In this document: positions 1-7,359 of the stretch, one piece after another | How the letters are laid out: each line of letters begins with the position of its first letter | How positions within the stretch are numbered: position 1 is the stretch's first letter | NCBI GenBank assembly: GCA_003448025.1 | Contig: DLXL01000212.1 | Span: forward strand, 1-11,982 | Direction of reading: 5' to 3' | DNA: 11,982 nt | Origin: Saprospirales bacterium | Lineage (GTDB): Bacteria; Bacteroidota; Bacteroidia; Chitinophagales; Saprospiraceae | The notes under the pieces: generated by a model | Database searches by the model: none | Seen by the model: the letters and a program-made list of their open reading frames with translations, nothing else | What the model was told of the DNA's origin: nothing | Made by a program: the position numbers and the translations under genes

Positions 1-3000
1 CCTTCGTCCAGATCCAACAAGGTCCGACCGCTCTTTTCTGATGAATTGTTTGTATTTGGACGGTTACTGCTCAAACGTTCGTATTTCTGGCGGGCGGTTT
101 CTTTGATGGTTTTGTCGTCGCCGGTGTAGTTTTCCAGGACAGATTCCAATGCTGCCTGAGCAGAAATTTTATCACCCTGGTCTGCATAGACATCAGACAA
201 CACGATCAGGTTTCGGGCAATCCAGTCGTCGTAACCCGCACTGGCTTTATTGGCCTCGGAAATCATCTCCTCTGCATCGGCATACTTGCGTTGTTTGTAA
301 AGTATCTGGGTCAGATAATGATAGGACTCTGCCATCAATGCCGAAGTGCTGTTTTCTGTTACGGATTGTAAAGCCGGATATGCTTTGGTAAATTCACCCT
401 TGTCATACGCCATCTTGCCGGAATAAAAGTTGGCGATGGCCAACTGTTCCTGATTAGCAAGTTTATTACGGTTAATCTTATTGGCATATTCTGTTACTGC
501 AACGGAATTATTAGTACGGTACGCAGCTTGCAAGGCAACCAGTTGTGCCTCAAAACGTGCGTTTTCAGTAACCGCAGCATCTTCCCATTTACGCGCATAT
601 TCAAACGCCTGACCGTAATCTTTGGTGGTGTTTAATGCAATCAAAGATGCCTTTTCTGCTGCTTTAGGGTAGTATTTACTGTTGCCTTTTCCAATCACAG
701 CAGCATAATCTTTTTGCGCTTTTTCGAATTGCTTTTGGGCTGCATAGCTTTCACCACGCAGGTAATTGGCCGCCAGAATATTACTGCCGGTAGGGTATTT
801 GGCCAGATAGTTGGTGAACAACTCAATGGCACGGTCATATCTGCCCTGGTTATATTGATATTCCGCAGATTCAAAGGCGGTTGCCTCCCCGCTGCTGCCC
901 TGGCCGGGTTTCATACCACCACAATTTGGAACGGTCTCAATAAACCGGTTGTATCCTTCCGGATCACCCAGGTCTTTTACATAAATTTCACGCAGTGCAT
1001 CCAGAGCCTGTTTGCATTCCTCAGGCTCCGGATTTCCGGCGAATACCTGTTTGTAATAATCAATAGCCACACGACTGCTTCCCTGGTTCACAGAGATCAG
1101 ACCCAGCTTCAGCAAGGAGGGTGTTACCAGAGTGCTTTTTCCCCTGAAATCAGAAACGATACGCTTAAAAGGAGGTATCGCCTTGTCGTAACGGTCCATT
1201 TCAAAATACGTATCGCCCAACTGGAACAGCGCCTCGTCGGTATAACGGCTGTTGGGATAATCTTCCACCAGGCTTTCAAGAGCAATGGCTTTGTCCTGAT
1301 AGTCGCCCTGAAGTCCTTTTATGATCGCTTTTTGAAACAACGCATACTCAAAACCTTCATATTTTTTCTTGATCGCTTCGTCATACATCACTACTGCATC
1401 TGAGTACTGCTTGTTTTTGAAATAACAGTCGCCAGCGCGTAAAACGGCGTCTCCAAGCACGGCGGAACGGATTTGTTCGTTTTTTGAATTGCTCTTTTTG
1501 AGGCCATCCACGGCAGCCCTGAAATTGGTGAGCGCAGATTTGTAGTCTTTTAACTTGAGATGGTTGTATCCCTGAATGTAATTGCACATATGCAAACTAC
1601 TTTCCTCAGGTAATTCCGCTGCATATGGCTTGGCTGCATTGAAGTAGCTGCTCATATGAGTTTTGCTGATGTTGTATTCACCGGCATCGTGAGCAATGCT
1701 GCCCAGCCAGAAAGAACATAGCGTGGCCGTTTTTTTATTTATGGGGAACTCCATCGACTTATTGAAATAGCGACGAGCCTCATCTTTTTGGTTGTTCTGG
1801 TACAACTGCAAGCCACGCAAATAGGTAACCTGCTGGTAGGTTGCATCCAGTTTGGGTGTCCTGTTTTTTACGTTTTCCAAACTGGAAACGGCACGGTCAT
1901 AGTCTCGCGTGTTCAAAAAGATTTCGCTCATCAGAGCCTGCCCGTCTTCGTAATGCTTCGAGTTGGGGTTTAGGCGCTGCAAAGCTTCGATGGCATCTCT
2001 GTCATATTTTAATTCATAACTCAACTTGGCATAGTTGATCAATGCGTCCTCCTTCACTACTTTGTCGTAGTTCATGCTTGCAGCCTGACCAAAAGCATTA
2101 CGCGCATTGAATTTGTTGTTTTTCTCCTTGACACGCAGGTAGCAGTCGCCCAGATGGTACAAACCATTCTGACCCAACAGACTGTCCTGTTTAGTCAGTG
2201 CTTCAAAATTCTGAATAGCTTGCTTGTATTGCCCGGTTTGATACTGAGCATATCCCAGTTGATAGTAATCCGCCGGACGAAGTGGCGCACCATTTTTGGC
2301 GGCAAATTCAAGGAACGGCAATGCGCTTTTGAAATCGCCTTTTTCGTAATGGGCCTGACCCACTAATTGATTGATTTCCGCACGATTTTTAGTGTTGGAA
2401 TCCTTTGCTTTTGGTGTGCCGTAGGTAATGACCTTGTCGTAGTTTTTCTGTGCCGCATAGATTTGCGTCAGGTAATAAGGAACAACAGATTTGTATTTTT
2501 CCGATTGTTCCGCACGGGTAAAGGATTTGGCAGCATCCTCATATCGGCCTTCAAAAAAGGAACAGCAACCGTAATAATAGTTGGCTTGTTCGTAGAACTG
2601 ACTGCGGGTATTATCCTTCAAGGGCATAAATGCCGTTTTTGCCAGTCCGAATTTTTTGGTTACGAAGTATGCATAACCTGTTTTAAAGCGGATCTCATCC
2701 CGGGTGGCACCGGAGCCTTCCGGCGCCAGATCATAGTAAGTGAGCGCTTTTTCGTATTCCTTGCGGTTGAAATAATAGTCGCCTATTTCCAGTGCTGCCT
2801 GGCTTGCAACCGGGGAGGGTGAGTTTTCCCGCAGGAAGTCCAGTACGAGTTTTTCCGCTTCAGGTTGACCCAGGCGTACGGCACATTTAGCATGGTACAA
2901 TTCGGCATCTGTTTTGACTGCCTTCCAGTCAGGTTCATTGACCGGTCGCAACAGATCCATGGCATTGCGGAATTCTTTTTGAGCAATGCCATACAAGCTT

Positions 3001-3128
3001 TGGTTAAAGAAGTCTACCCCGCGCTTGTACGCAAGGTTTGCTTCATTGAAGACTGCCGTTTCCTGTGCAGGAAGTACAAAGGCAGTGAGCAGAAGAAGGA
3101 GAGCAGGAATGCTTTTCCGAAGGAACAT
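1..3128 (-). CDS. Large secreted tetratricopeptide-repeat (TPR) protein, C-terminus cut by window edge
   Basis: I read this frame codon by codon from the ATG at 3128 to base 3 and found no stop, giving 1042 residues with the end outside the window. It starts MFLRKSIPALLLLLTAFVLPAQ, a basic n-region, a leucine-rich core and a likely signal peptidase site near residues 21-22, so the protein is exported. The rest is helical TPR-like repeats. Clear units include EIGDYYFNRKEYEKALTYYD (about residue 110), YYQLGYAQYQTGQYKQAI (about 280), LFQLGDTYFEMDRYDKAI (about 632) and SAEYQYNQGRYDRAIELF (about 750). TPRs are protein-binding scaffolds; no enzyme domain is visible. Secreted TPR proteins of about 1,000 residues are common and conserved in Bacteroidota, but their role is poorly defined. 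The last visible stretch (SEKSGRTLLDLDE) is polar and low in helical repeat signal, so the true end is probably close. It is transcribed divergently from the MBL-rhodanese gene. TPR assignment is firm; function is unknown. Confidence 0.93.
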   Translation of the reverse strand, partial: MFLRKSIPALLLLLTAFVLPAQETAVFNEANLAYKRGVDFFNQSLYGIAQKEFRNAMDLLRPVNEPDWKAVKTDAELYHAKCAVRLGQPEAEKLVLDFLRENSPSPVASQAALEIGDYYFNRKEYEKALTYYDLAPEGSGATRDEIRFKTGYAYFVTKKFGLAKTAFMPLKDNTRSQFYEQANYYYGCCSFFEGRYEDAAKSFTRAEQSEKYKSVVPYYLTQIYAAQKNYDKVITYGTPKAKDSNTKNRAEINQLVGQAHYEKGDFKSALPFLEFAAKNGAPLRPADYYQLGYAQYQTGQYKQAIQNFEALTKQDSLLGQNGLYHLGDCYLRVKEKNNKFNARNAFGQAASMNYDKVVKEDALINYAKLSYELKYDRDAIEALQRLNPNSKHYEDGQALMSEIFLNTRDYDRAVSSLENVKNRTPKLDATYQQVTYLRGLQLYQNNQKDEARRYFNKSMEFPINKKTATLCSFWLGSIAHDAGEYNISKTHMSSYFNAAKPYAAELPEESSLHMCNYIQGYNHLKLKDYKSALTNFRAAVDGLKKSNSKNEQIRSAVLGDAVLRAGDCYFKNKQYSDAVVMYDEAIKKKYEGFEYALFQKAIIKGLQGDYQDKAIALESLVEDYPNSRYTDEALFQLGDTYFEMDRYDKAIPPFKRIVSDFRGKSTLVTPSLLKLGLISVNQGSSRVAIDYYKQVFAGNPEPEECKQALDALREIYVKDLGDPEGYNRFIETVPNCGGMKPGQGSSGEATAFESAEYQYNQGRYDRAIELFTNYLAKYPTGSNILAANYLRGESYAAQKQFEKAQKDYAAVIGKGNSKYYPKAAEKASLIALNTTKDYGQAFEYARKWEDAAVTENARFEAQLVALQAAYRTNNSVAVTEYANKINRNKLANQEQLAIANFYSGKMAYDKGEFTKAYPALQSVTENSTSALMAESYHYLTQILYKQRKYADAEEMISEANKASAGYDDWIARNLIVLSDVYADQGDKISAQAALESVLENYTGDDKTIKETARQKYERLSSNRPNTNNSSEKSGRTLLDLDE

Positions 3129-3316
3129 GATGGAAAGGTGTGGTTTTGGATTTGTTTTAATCAGAATGGGTGGTCAAAGCATAAATGCCGTAAGGCAAGG
3201 ATCTCAAAAAAATACACAAGGCACCAAACGAAGCAGCTGAGTGATAATCGTTAATAATCCGGTTTTTTTGGGAAATTTTAACAGCGCAAGGTACACTGAC
3301 AATACTGCAGATCATT

Positions 3317-3335
3317 CGTTTTATGATTTAAAACG
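3317..3335. promoter_or_regulatory. 19-bp palindrome CGTTTTA-N5-TAAAACG, candidate operator
   Basis: Seven-base arms CGTTTTA (3317-3323) and TAAAACG (3329-3335) are exact reverse complements around a TGATT spacer. The half-sites start 11 bp apart, about one helical turn, as expected for a dimeric helix-turn-helix regulator. It lies about 190 bp from each flanking start codon. The core GTTTTA-N5-TAAAAC recurs at 6595-6611 in the other divergent control region. Binding is inferred, not shown. Confidence 0.45.
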
Positions 3336-3443
3336 TTGAAACACACTGCGAAAATATAGATTGACCCTTAATACTGAAAAAAAGAGTGATATTCTAATCG
3401 ATCAGTAGCCAGGGAAAATGTTGCGAAATCAAAAAAGCTTGTC

Positions 3444-3460
3444 TGGAACCAGATGTTCCA
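3444..3460. promoter_or_regulatory. 17-bp palindrome TGGAAC-N5-GTTCCA upstream of the persulfide dioxygenase promoter
   Basis: The arms TGGAAC (3444-3449) and GTTCCA (3455-3460) are perfect reverse complements around CAGAT. With a transcription start expected a few bases after the -7 box at 3480-3487, the centre (3452) falls near -41, a classic site for an activator that overlaps the -35/-33 region. The match to a real operator is inferred from symmetry and position only. Confidence 0.4.
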
Positions 3461-3479
3461 TTTTGCGTTAGAGGTATAC

Positions 3480-3487
3480 TATATTTG
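3480..3487 (+). promoter_or_regulatory. Bacteroidota-type -7 box TATATTTG for the MBL-rhodanese gene
   Basis: TATATTTG matches the TAnnTTTG consensus of the Bacteroidota primary sigma factor exactly and ends 41 bases before the ATG at 3529. The expected TTTG-type -33 element is poorly placed: the nearest TTTG is at 3462-3465, only 14 bp upstream rather than about 19-21. The promoter may therefore need an activator, which fits the palindrome at 3444-3460. Confidence 0.55.
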
Positions 3488-3528
3488 CCCATTCTGTTCA
3501 GAATGATCGTGATTTAACGCTGTTCAAT

Positions 3529-4941
3529 ATGAAAATAGAACAAATTTACACCGGTTGCCTTGCTCAGGGCGCTTATTACATCGTTTCAGAAGGTGAAGCG
3601 GTGGTGATCGATCCACTCCGCGAAGTGGAACCGTATTTACATAAAGCCCAAAAAGATGGAGCTGAGATCAAATATGTGCTGGAAACACATTTTCATGCTG
3701 ACTTCGTGAGCGGGCACCTTGATCTTTCCCGGAAAACGGGCGCCCCAATCGTGTATGGTCCTAACGCCAATCCGGATTTCGATGCCCATATTGCGAAGGA
3801 TGGCGAGGTTCTTCAGGTAGGAAAAATGAGCATAAAAGTGCTGCATACCCCGGGCCATACCATGGAGAGCACTTGCTATTTGTTGCGCGATGAACATGGA
3901 AAGGATATAGCACTTTTTAGTGGAGACACCCTTTTCATAGGGGATGTGGGAAGACCTGACCTGGCGCAAAAAGCGGCGCACATGACACAGGAGCAGTTGG
4001 CAGAAACACTATTCGACTCACTGAGAAACAAAATTATGCCGCTTTCTGACCACATCACCGTGTATCCTGCCCATGGCGCAGGATCTGCCTGTGGCAAAAA
4101 TATGAGTAAGGAAACCTCGGATTCATTAGGGCATCAAAAACAGGTGAACTATGCATTGCGGGCGGATATGACCAAAGCTGAATTCGTTCAGGAAGTAACC
4201 GATGGATTAATGCCACCTCCGGCCTATTTCCCGCTTAATGTGGCTATGAATAAACAGGGGTATGATTCCATTGATGAGGTGATGCAACGAGGTTCCCAAC
4301 CACTGTCACCCCGCGCGTTTGAAGCAGCCGCCAATGAAACAAATGCGTTACTGCTGGATACACGGGCGCCCCAAACCTTCGCTAAAGGGTTTATTCCCAA
4401 TAGCATCAATATTGGTCTTGACGGAAGCTTTGCTCCATGGGTGGGCGCCATGATCCCCGATGTTAAACAACAAATCCTGCTCATCACAGAACCCGATAGA
4501 GCCAGTGAAACGGTGATGCGCCTGGCTAGGGTAGGGTACGATCATTGTATTGGGTATTTGGAAGGCGGTTTTGATGCCTGGAAAGAAGAGGGACGTGAGG
4601 TAGATCAGATTGAGTCCATCTCTGCAGAAGCGTTAGCAGATAGAATGGCTTCAGGTAATGCTGAAAACATTCTGGACGTACGCAAACCAGGAGAATTCGA
4701 CGCAGAACATCTGCCGGAAGCAGAAACGGCGCCACTGGATTTCCTCAACGACAGTATGCTCTTGATTGATCGTAAAAAGACGTACCATGTGCACTGTGCA
4801 GGTGGGTACCGGTCCATGATCTTTATCTCTGCTTTGCGCGCTCGTGGGTACAATAACCTCATTGATGTGGCCGGAGGTTTCGCAGCGATGAAAAAGAGTG
4901 GATTGTTTCAAACTACGGAATTTGTTTGCTCAGGTAAATGA
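3529..4941 (+). CDS. CstB-like persulfide dioxygenase-rhodanese fusion (MBL fold)
   Basis: A 470-aa cytoplasmic protein with no signal peptide. Residues 1-200 form an ETHE1-type metallo-beta-lactamase domain: THFHAD (H54, H56, D58), HTPGH (H110), [15 protein letters not shown] (D133) and [11 protein letters not shown] (H182). By homology H54, H110 and D133 should be the Fe(II) ligands of a persulfide dioxygenase, which oxidises glutathione or low-molecular-weight persulfide to sulfite with O2. Residues about 262-356 are a rhodanese fold ([11 protein letters not shown]...YLEGGFDAW) whose active-site loop has no cysteine (ITEPDRAS, 319-326), so it is a pseudo-rhodanese. Residues about 363-465 are a second rhodanese domain with an intact HCAGGYRS loop (C423). 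The order MBL, pseudo-rhodanese, active rhodanese is that of staphylococcal CstB, which converts persulfide and sulfite to thiosulfate. C188 in the MBL domain may be a further functional cysteine. Likely role: sulfide/persulfide detoxification. It is monocistronic, with its own promoter and terminator. Confidence 0.93.
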   Translation: MKIEQIYTGCLAQGAYYIVSEGEAVVIDPLREVEPYLHKAQKDGAEIKYVLETHFHADFVSGHLDLSRKTGAPIVYGPNANPDFDAHIAKDGEVLQVGKMSIKVLHTPGHTMESTCYLLRDEHGKDIALFSGDTLFIGDVGRPDLAQKAAHMTQEQLAETLFDSLRNKIMPLSDHITVYPAHGAGSACGKNMSKETSDSLGHQKQVNYALRADMTKAEFVQEVTDGLMPPPAYFPLNVAMNKQGYDSIDEVMQRGSQPLSPRAFEAAANETNALLLDTRAPQTFAKGFIPNSINIGLDGSFAPWVGAMIPDVKQQILLITEPDRASETVMRLARVGYDHCIGYLEGGFDAWKEEGREVDQIESISAEALADRMASGNAENILDVRKPGEFDAEHLPEAETAPLDFLNDSMLLIDRKKTYHVHCAGGYRSMIFISALRARGYNNLIDVAGGFAAMKKSGLFQTTEFVCSGK

Positions 4942-5012
4942 CGCCTGCAACGTTCGCTGCAGTATTTAACCTCATTCCAAACTTTTTCCCATTTTTTACG
5001 CCAGCTAAATGG

Positions 5013-5057
5013 CCTTCCGCAAACAGCACAGGCTTTTTGCGGAAGGTTTTCCTTTTT
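5013..5057 (+). terminator. Intrinsic terminator of the MBL-rhodanese gene
   Basis: An 11-bp perfect stem, CCTTCCGCAAA (5013-5023) with TTTGCGGAAGG (5036-5046), closes a 12-base loop and is followed by TTTTCCTTTTT (5047-5057). It lies about 70 bases after the stop at 4941. On the other strand the stem is followed by CCATTTAGC, without a T run, so it is unlikely to serve the converging flavin reductase gene equally well. Confidence 0.85.
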
Positions 5058-5136
5058 AACCTGCTTGTTTCCTGATTTCATTCCGAACTATAACGACGGT
5101 TAAGCAATGGACGAAAGATATTGATTCCCTTTGCCA

Positions 5137-5775
5137 TTAAACCGGAATAACTTCAATTGGCTGGTCGGGCTTGGCATAGCTTAACCTGGCCAAACGTTTG
5201 GTGCTATGATAGCTGTCGAGTCCGCTGCAAGTGAGTGAGCCTGCACCCTCCAGGTCTAAAAAACCGTCTTGTTGGAGGATGTTATCCGGAATCCATACCT
5301 CCTGAATCTGACCAATGATCAGGATGGTTCCATTCAATGCAAGATTGATCTTTTCTTTTAATACCATGCTGAATTGCACCTGGCTTTCCTTGACAAAGGG
5401 CGCTGGAAATCCCTCTCGAATGTCCGGGGTCAAACCCGTAGCATCAAATTCTGAAATGTGCGCCGGATAACGAGCCGAAGTTTGGTGCGCCTTTTTATAG
5501 TTGGCTTCATTCAAATGATTGATGGTATAACAGCCGGTAGATTCAATATTCGAAAGGGTGTGGCGCTCAACGGAATCCGGTCGAAAAATTAGTCCGCACA
5601 AGGGAGGATTAGCGCCAATATGGAACAATGAATTGAATATAGCCAGGTTTGTGTCCCCGGATTCATTCGCAGTTCCCACAAGCACCACACTTTTGAAGCC
5701 GCCTAAACTATTGATGAAAGCCGCACGAAAGCGTTGTTCCATCTGACTGATATCTGTACTGGAAAAATGATTCAT
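5137..5775 (-). CDS. Flavin reductase-like FMN-binding protein
   Basis: A 212-aa soluble protein with an ATG start, resembling the flavin reductase / DIM6-NTAB split-barrel family. The family-type pattern is visible as GTANESGDTNLAIFNSL (34-50), NPPLCGLIFRP (56-66) and RHTLSNIESTGCYTINHL (71-88), the segment that forms the FMN pocket and dimer interface. Such proteins bind FMN and use NAD(P)H to reduce flavin or small substrates, but some family members only bind flavin, and the substrate cannot be told here. It is the second gene of an operon: the SDR stop codon lies 16 bases upstream of its ATG. It converges on the MBL-rhodanese gene, and I see no strong terminator of its own. Family assignment is good; a specific reaction is not supported. 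Confidence 0.86.
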   Translation of the reverse strand: MNHFSSTDISQMEQRFRAAFINSLGGFKSVVLVGTANESGDTNLAIFNSLFHIGANPPLCGLIFRPDSVERHTLSNIESTGCYTINHLNEANYKKAHQTSARYPAHISEFDATGLTPDIREGFPAPFVKESQVQFSMVLKEKINLALNGTILIIGQIQEVWIPDNILQQDGFLDLEGAGSLTCSGLDSYHSTKRLARLSYAKPDQPIEVIPV

Positions 5776-5791
5776 AATATTGATTTAGTGC

Positions 5792-6490
5792 TTACATAAT
5801 CCGGATAGAAGACATTCCTCCGTCAACAGGAAGGATTTGCCCGGTAATCCAGGAGGACTCATCCCCCAATAAAAACCGAACAGCAGCAGCGATGTCATTC
5901 GGTTGACCGATTCTGCGAAGGGGATGGCGCTTGTCGCTGGCCTCCAGCTTTTCAGGACTATTGATGAGTTTTTCTGCAAGAGGAGTGGCCGTTAGAGAAG
6001 GTGCAACCACATTCACCCGAATAGAAGGAGCCAATTCTGCAGCCAGTGATTTAGCTAATCCCTCTATGGCGCCTTTGGCCATGGCAATGGAAGCATGAAA
6101 ACCCATACCCTGTGCCACCGCAACCGTACTCAGCAATACAACAGATGCCGGAGCGCTTGCAGCTTTTAAATTCGGCAGGTATTGTTGAATACTGGTTGCC
6201 GCACCCAGGGCATTTATGTGAAAATCCTGTATAAACTCCTGCTCCGTAATTCTGGCAAAAGGCTTGAGAATGATGGTGCCGGGAAAATAAACCAACCCGT
6301 CAATAGGCCCCTCGATAGCAGGTAAATGGGCCCTGCTATACGACTCTACCTGAAAGAACTGCTGAAAATCAGGATTATTTCCTGTACGGGTAGATATCCC
6401 AGTCACCTCATGGCGCTGCTGTTGCAACAACTCATTTGTTGCTTTGGCTATGGCACTGGATGCGCCAAGGAGCAAGATTCTTTTTTGCAT
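5792..6490 (-). CDS. SDR-family oxidoreductase lacking the canonical catalytic tyrosine
   Basis: A short-chain dehydrogenase/reductase of 232 aa when started at the ATG at 6490 (MQKRILLLGASSAIA). An in-frame TTG at 6505 would add five residues, but the ATG places the Rossmann strand at the usual position. The cofactor loop is GASSAIA (9-15) in place of TGxxxGxG, and Arg35 after the second strand hints at NADP(H). Asn93 (HINALGA) and Ser121 (LLSTVAV) fit the Asn and Ser of the SDR active site, and Lys139 fits the catalytic Lys. The Tyr of YxxxK is replaced by Ile135 (HASIAMAKG). The C-terminus IRVNVVAPSLTATPLAEKL...SSWITGQILPVDGG is typical of the FabG-like SDR group. I recall Tyr-less relatives with a similar HASI.AKG motif in other bacteria, which would make this a subfamily trait and not a lesion. 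It is the first gene of an operon with the flavin reductase-like gene. Substrate unknown. Confidence 0.88.
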   Translation of the reverse strand: MQKRILLLGASSAIAKATNELLQQQRHEVTGISTRTGNNPDFQQFFQVESYSRAHLPAIEGPIDGLVYFPGTIILKPFARITEQEFIQDFHINALGAATSIQQYLPNLKAASAPASVVLLSTVAVAQGMGFHASIAMAKGAIEGLAKSLAAELAPSIRVNVVAPSLTATPLAEKLINSPEKLEASDKRHPLRRIGQPNDIAAAVRFLLGDESSWITGQILPVDGGMSSIRIM

Positions 6491-6594
6491 GATATTAAAC
6501 GGCAAAAGTTGAAAGCTAATAACCCATTATTGAGGACCTGGTTCAAGAAAGGGTGTTTAATAGAAATTAAAAAAAAATAAAAATAACGCAAAAT

Positions 6595-6626
6595 GTTTTA
6601 CAATATAAAACAAGTTGTTTTATATT
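6595..6626. promoter_or_regulatory. Operator-like array: three alternating half-sites, including a 25-bp perfect palindrome
   Basis: AATATAAAACAA (6602-6613) and TTGTTTTATATT (6615-6626) are exact reverse complements around a single G at 6614. A third half-site lies to the left, so the core hexamers read GTTTTA (6595), TAAAAC (6606), GTTTTA (6617). Each starts exactly 11 bp after the last, with a 5-bp gap each time. The right arm overlaps the -7 box TATATTTG, a position that suggests repression of the rightward gene. The site is about 110 bp upstream of the SDR start. The regulator is not in this window. Confidence 0.6.
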
Positions 6627-6628
6627 TG
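6621..6628 (+). promoter_or_regulatory. -7 box TATATTTG, rightward promoter for the glucosaminidase-like gene
   Basis: An exact TAnnTTTG match, 89 bases before the ATG at 6718. No clear TTTG -33 element sits at the usual distance; GTTTTA at 6595 is the nearest T-rich candidate. It overlaps the right arm of the 25-bp palindrome. This would leave an untranslated leader of roughly 80 bases. Confidence 0.5.
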
Positions 6629-6717
6629 TCCTGAAAAACATCAAACAGCCCGAATAGATTTTGATAAATCTTTGAAATTCTTTGAGTTAACTCAGGTAAC
6701 AACAAAATCTCCCGGCT

Positions 6718-7359
6718 ATGAACTGGAAATTTTTAAAAACAAATTGGTTCTATCTTGCTCTTGGTTTCCTGGCAATATGCTACGGAATACGCAAGTTCCC
6801 TCAACTAAATCCCTTTCATCAACCGGATGTGAAAGGGAAAATTAAGCTGTCTGATGGTCAAAGTGAAGCTAAAAAAGGCGCTGCTTTGCTAGGCTTTGTC
6901 CCGGATATAGCTGACAAGCATTCTCCTGATGCGGAAGAAATCACGCAGGCGAATGCAGAGGCTTTTTTAAAACGCTTCGCTAATGTAGCGGTTAGTGAAC
7001 GCAAAAAGTTCGGTATCCCGGTTTCTGTGATCCTTGCAGCAGCCTATGTCAACAGCAAGGCAGGCAAAAATGAGGCAGCGATGAAAGCGAAAAACTATTT
7101 TGCCATACCATGTACAGATGAATGGGAAGGCGAAACCACCCAAATCTCCGGGAATTGCTTCCGGGAATATGAATCTGCCTGGGCAAGTTTCCGCGATTTC
7201 AGTATTTATCTTAGTAGTCAGGAGTGGTTTGGAGCGCTCAAAAAATCGGCAGGCAAAGATTGGCGCATATGGGTCAAAAAGCTTGGTAAGGAGGATATTT
7301 CACAAACCGATAAAATGGTCAGTATCATTGAGCAGTTCGACCTCCAGGAACTTGATTGA
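6718..7359 (+). CDS. Membrane-anchored glucosaminidase-fold protein, probably catalytically inactive
   Basis: A 213-aa protein with an ATG start and no strong ribosome-binding site. Residues 9-23 (NWFYLALGFLAICYG) form a single N-terminal membrane anchor, and a linker leads to a glucosaminidase-type domain from about 75 to 210. The fold is recognised from IPVSVILAAAYVNSKAG (100-116), KAKNYFAIPC (123-132) and CFREYESAWASFRDFSIYL (147-165), which match the family pattern IPxSVxLAQxxLESGxG, KxxNxFGIK and FRxYxSxxxSxxD. These enzymes (FlgJ, Acm, LytG type) cleave peptidoglycan glycan strands with a catalytic Glu in LES. Here that position is Asn112 (VNS), and the neighbouring Gln and Gly are also changed. 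I infer a peptidoglycan-binding or regulatory role in the periplasm, not hydrolysis. It is monocistronic, divergent from the SDR operon, and converges on the VCBS gene. Fold is fairly sure; inactivity is inference. Confidence 0.8.
   Translation: MNWKFLKTNWFYLALGFLAICYGIRKFPQLNPFHQPDVKGKIKLSDGQSEAKKGAALLGFVPDIADKHSPDAEEITQANAEAFLKRFANVAVSERKKFGIPVSVILAAAYVNSKAGKNEAAMKAKNYFAIPCTDEWEGETTQISGNCFREYESAWASFRDFSIYLSSQEWFGALKKSAGKDWRIWVKKLGKEDISQTDKMVSIIEQFDLQELD

Larger units (their letters stand above)
3129..3528. other. 400-bp divergent intergenic region, no gene seen
   Basis: AT-rich spacer between the divergent TPR gene and the MBL-rhodanese gene. I find no convincing short gene or RNA. It holds a GTTTTA-N5-TAAAAC palindrome almost exactly midway between the two start codons (3317-3335), a second palindrome (3444-3460), and a promoter -7 box for the rightward gene (3480-3487). 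On the minus strand I see no perfect TAnnTTTG box for the TPR gene. A minor TGCC-GTAA-GGCA inverted repeat near 3190 is too short to interpret. Confidence 0.7.
6491..6717. other. Divergent intergenic control region between SDR operon and glucosaminidase-like gene
   Basis: A 227-bp AT-rich spacer with no gene. It contains an A-rich run (about 6567-6587), three GTTTTA-type half-sites at 11-bp spacing (6595-6622), and one perfect rightward -7 box (6621-6628). No perfect TAnnTTTG is present on the minus strand. TATTTTTT-like sequences in the A/T run are possible leftward -7 boxes, with one mismatch. Confidence 0.65.

Noticed and set aside
714..1403. A 229-codon open frame on the plus strand
   Set aside because: It is antisense to the TPR gene, which is continuous, has a signal peptide and clear repeats. 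The plus-strand product has no family features.
1..3128. TPR repeats as a possible DNA-level tandem repeat
   Set aside because: The repeats are visible only as a degenerate protein pattern; no tandem nucleotide identity was seen.
3180..3200. TGCC-GTAA-GGCA hairpin upstream of the TPR gene
   Set aside because: Four-base arms are within chance expectation, and it has no relation to a recognisable promoter.
6491..6505. Five-residue N-terminal extension of the SDR from a TTG at 6505
   Set aside because: The ATG at 6490 gives the usual short lead into the Rossmann strand; nothing supports the TTG start.
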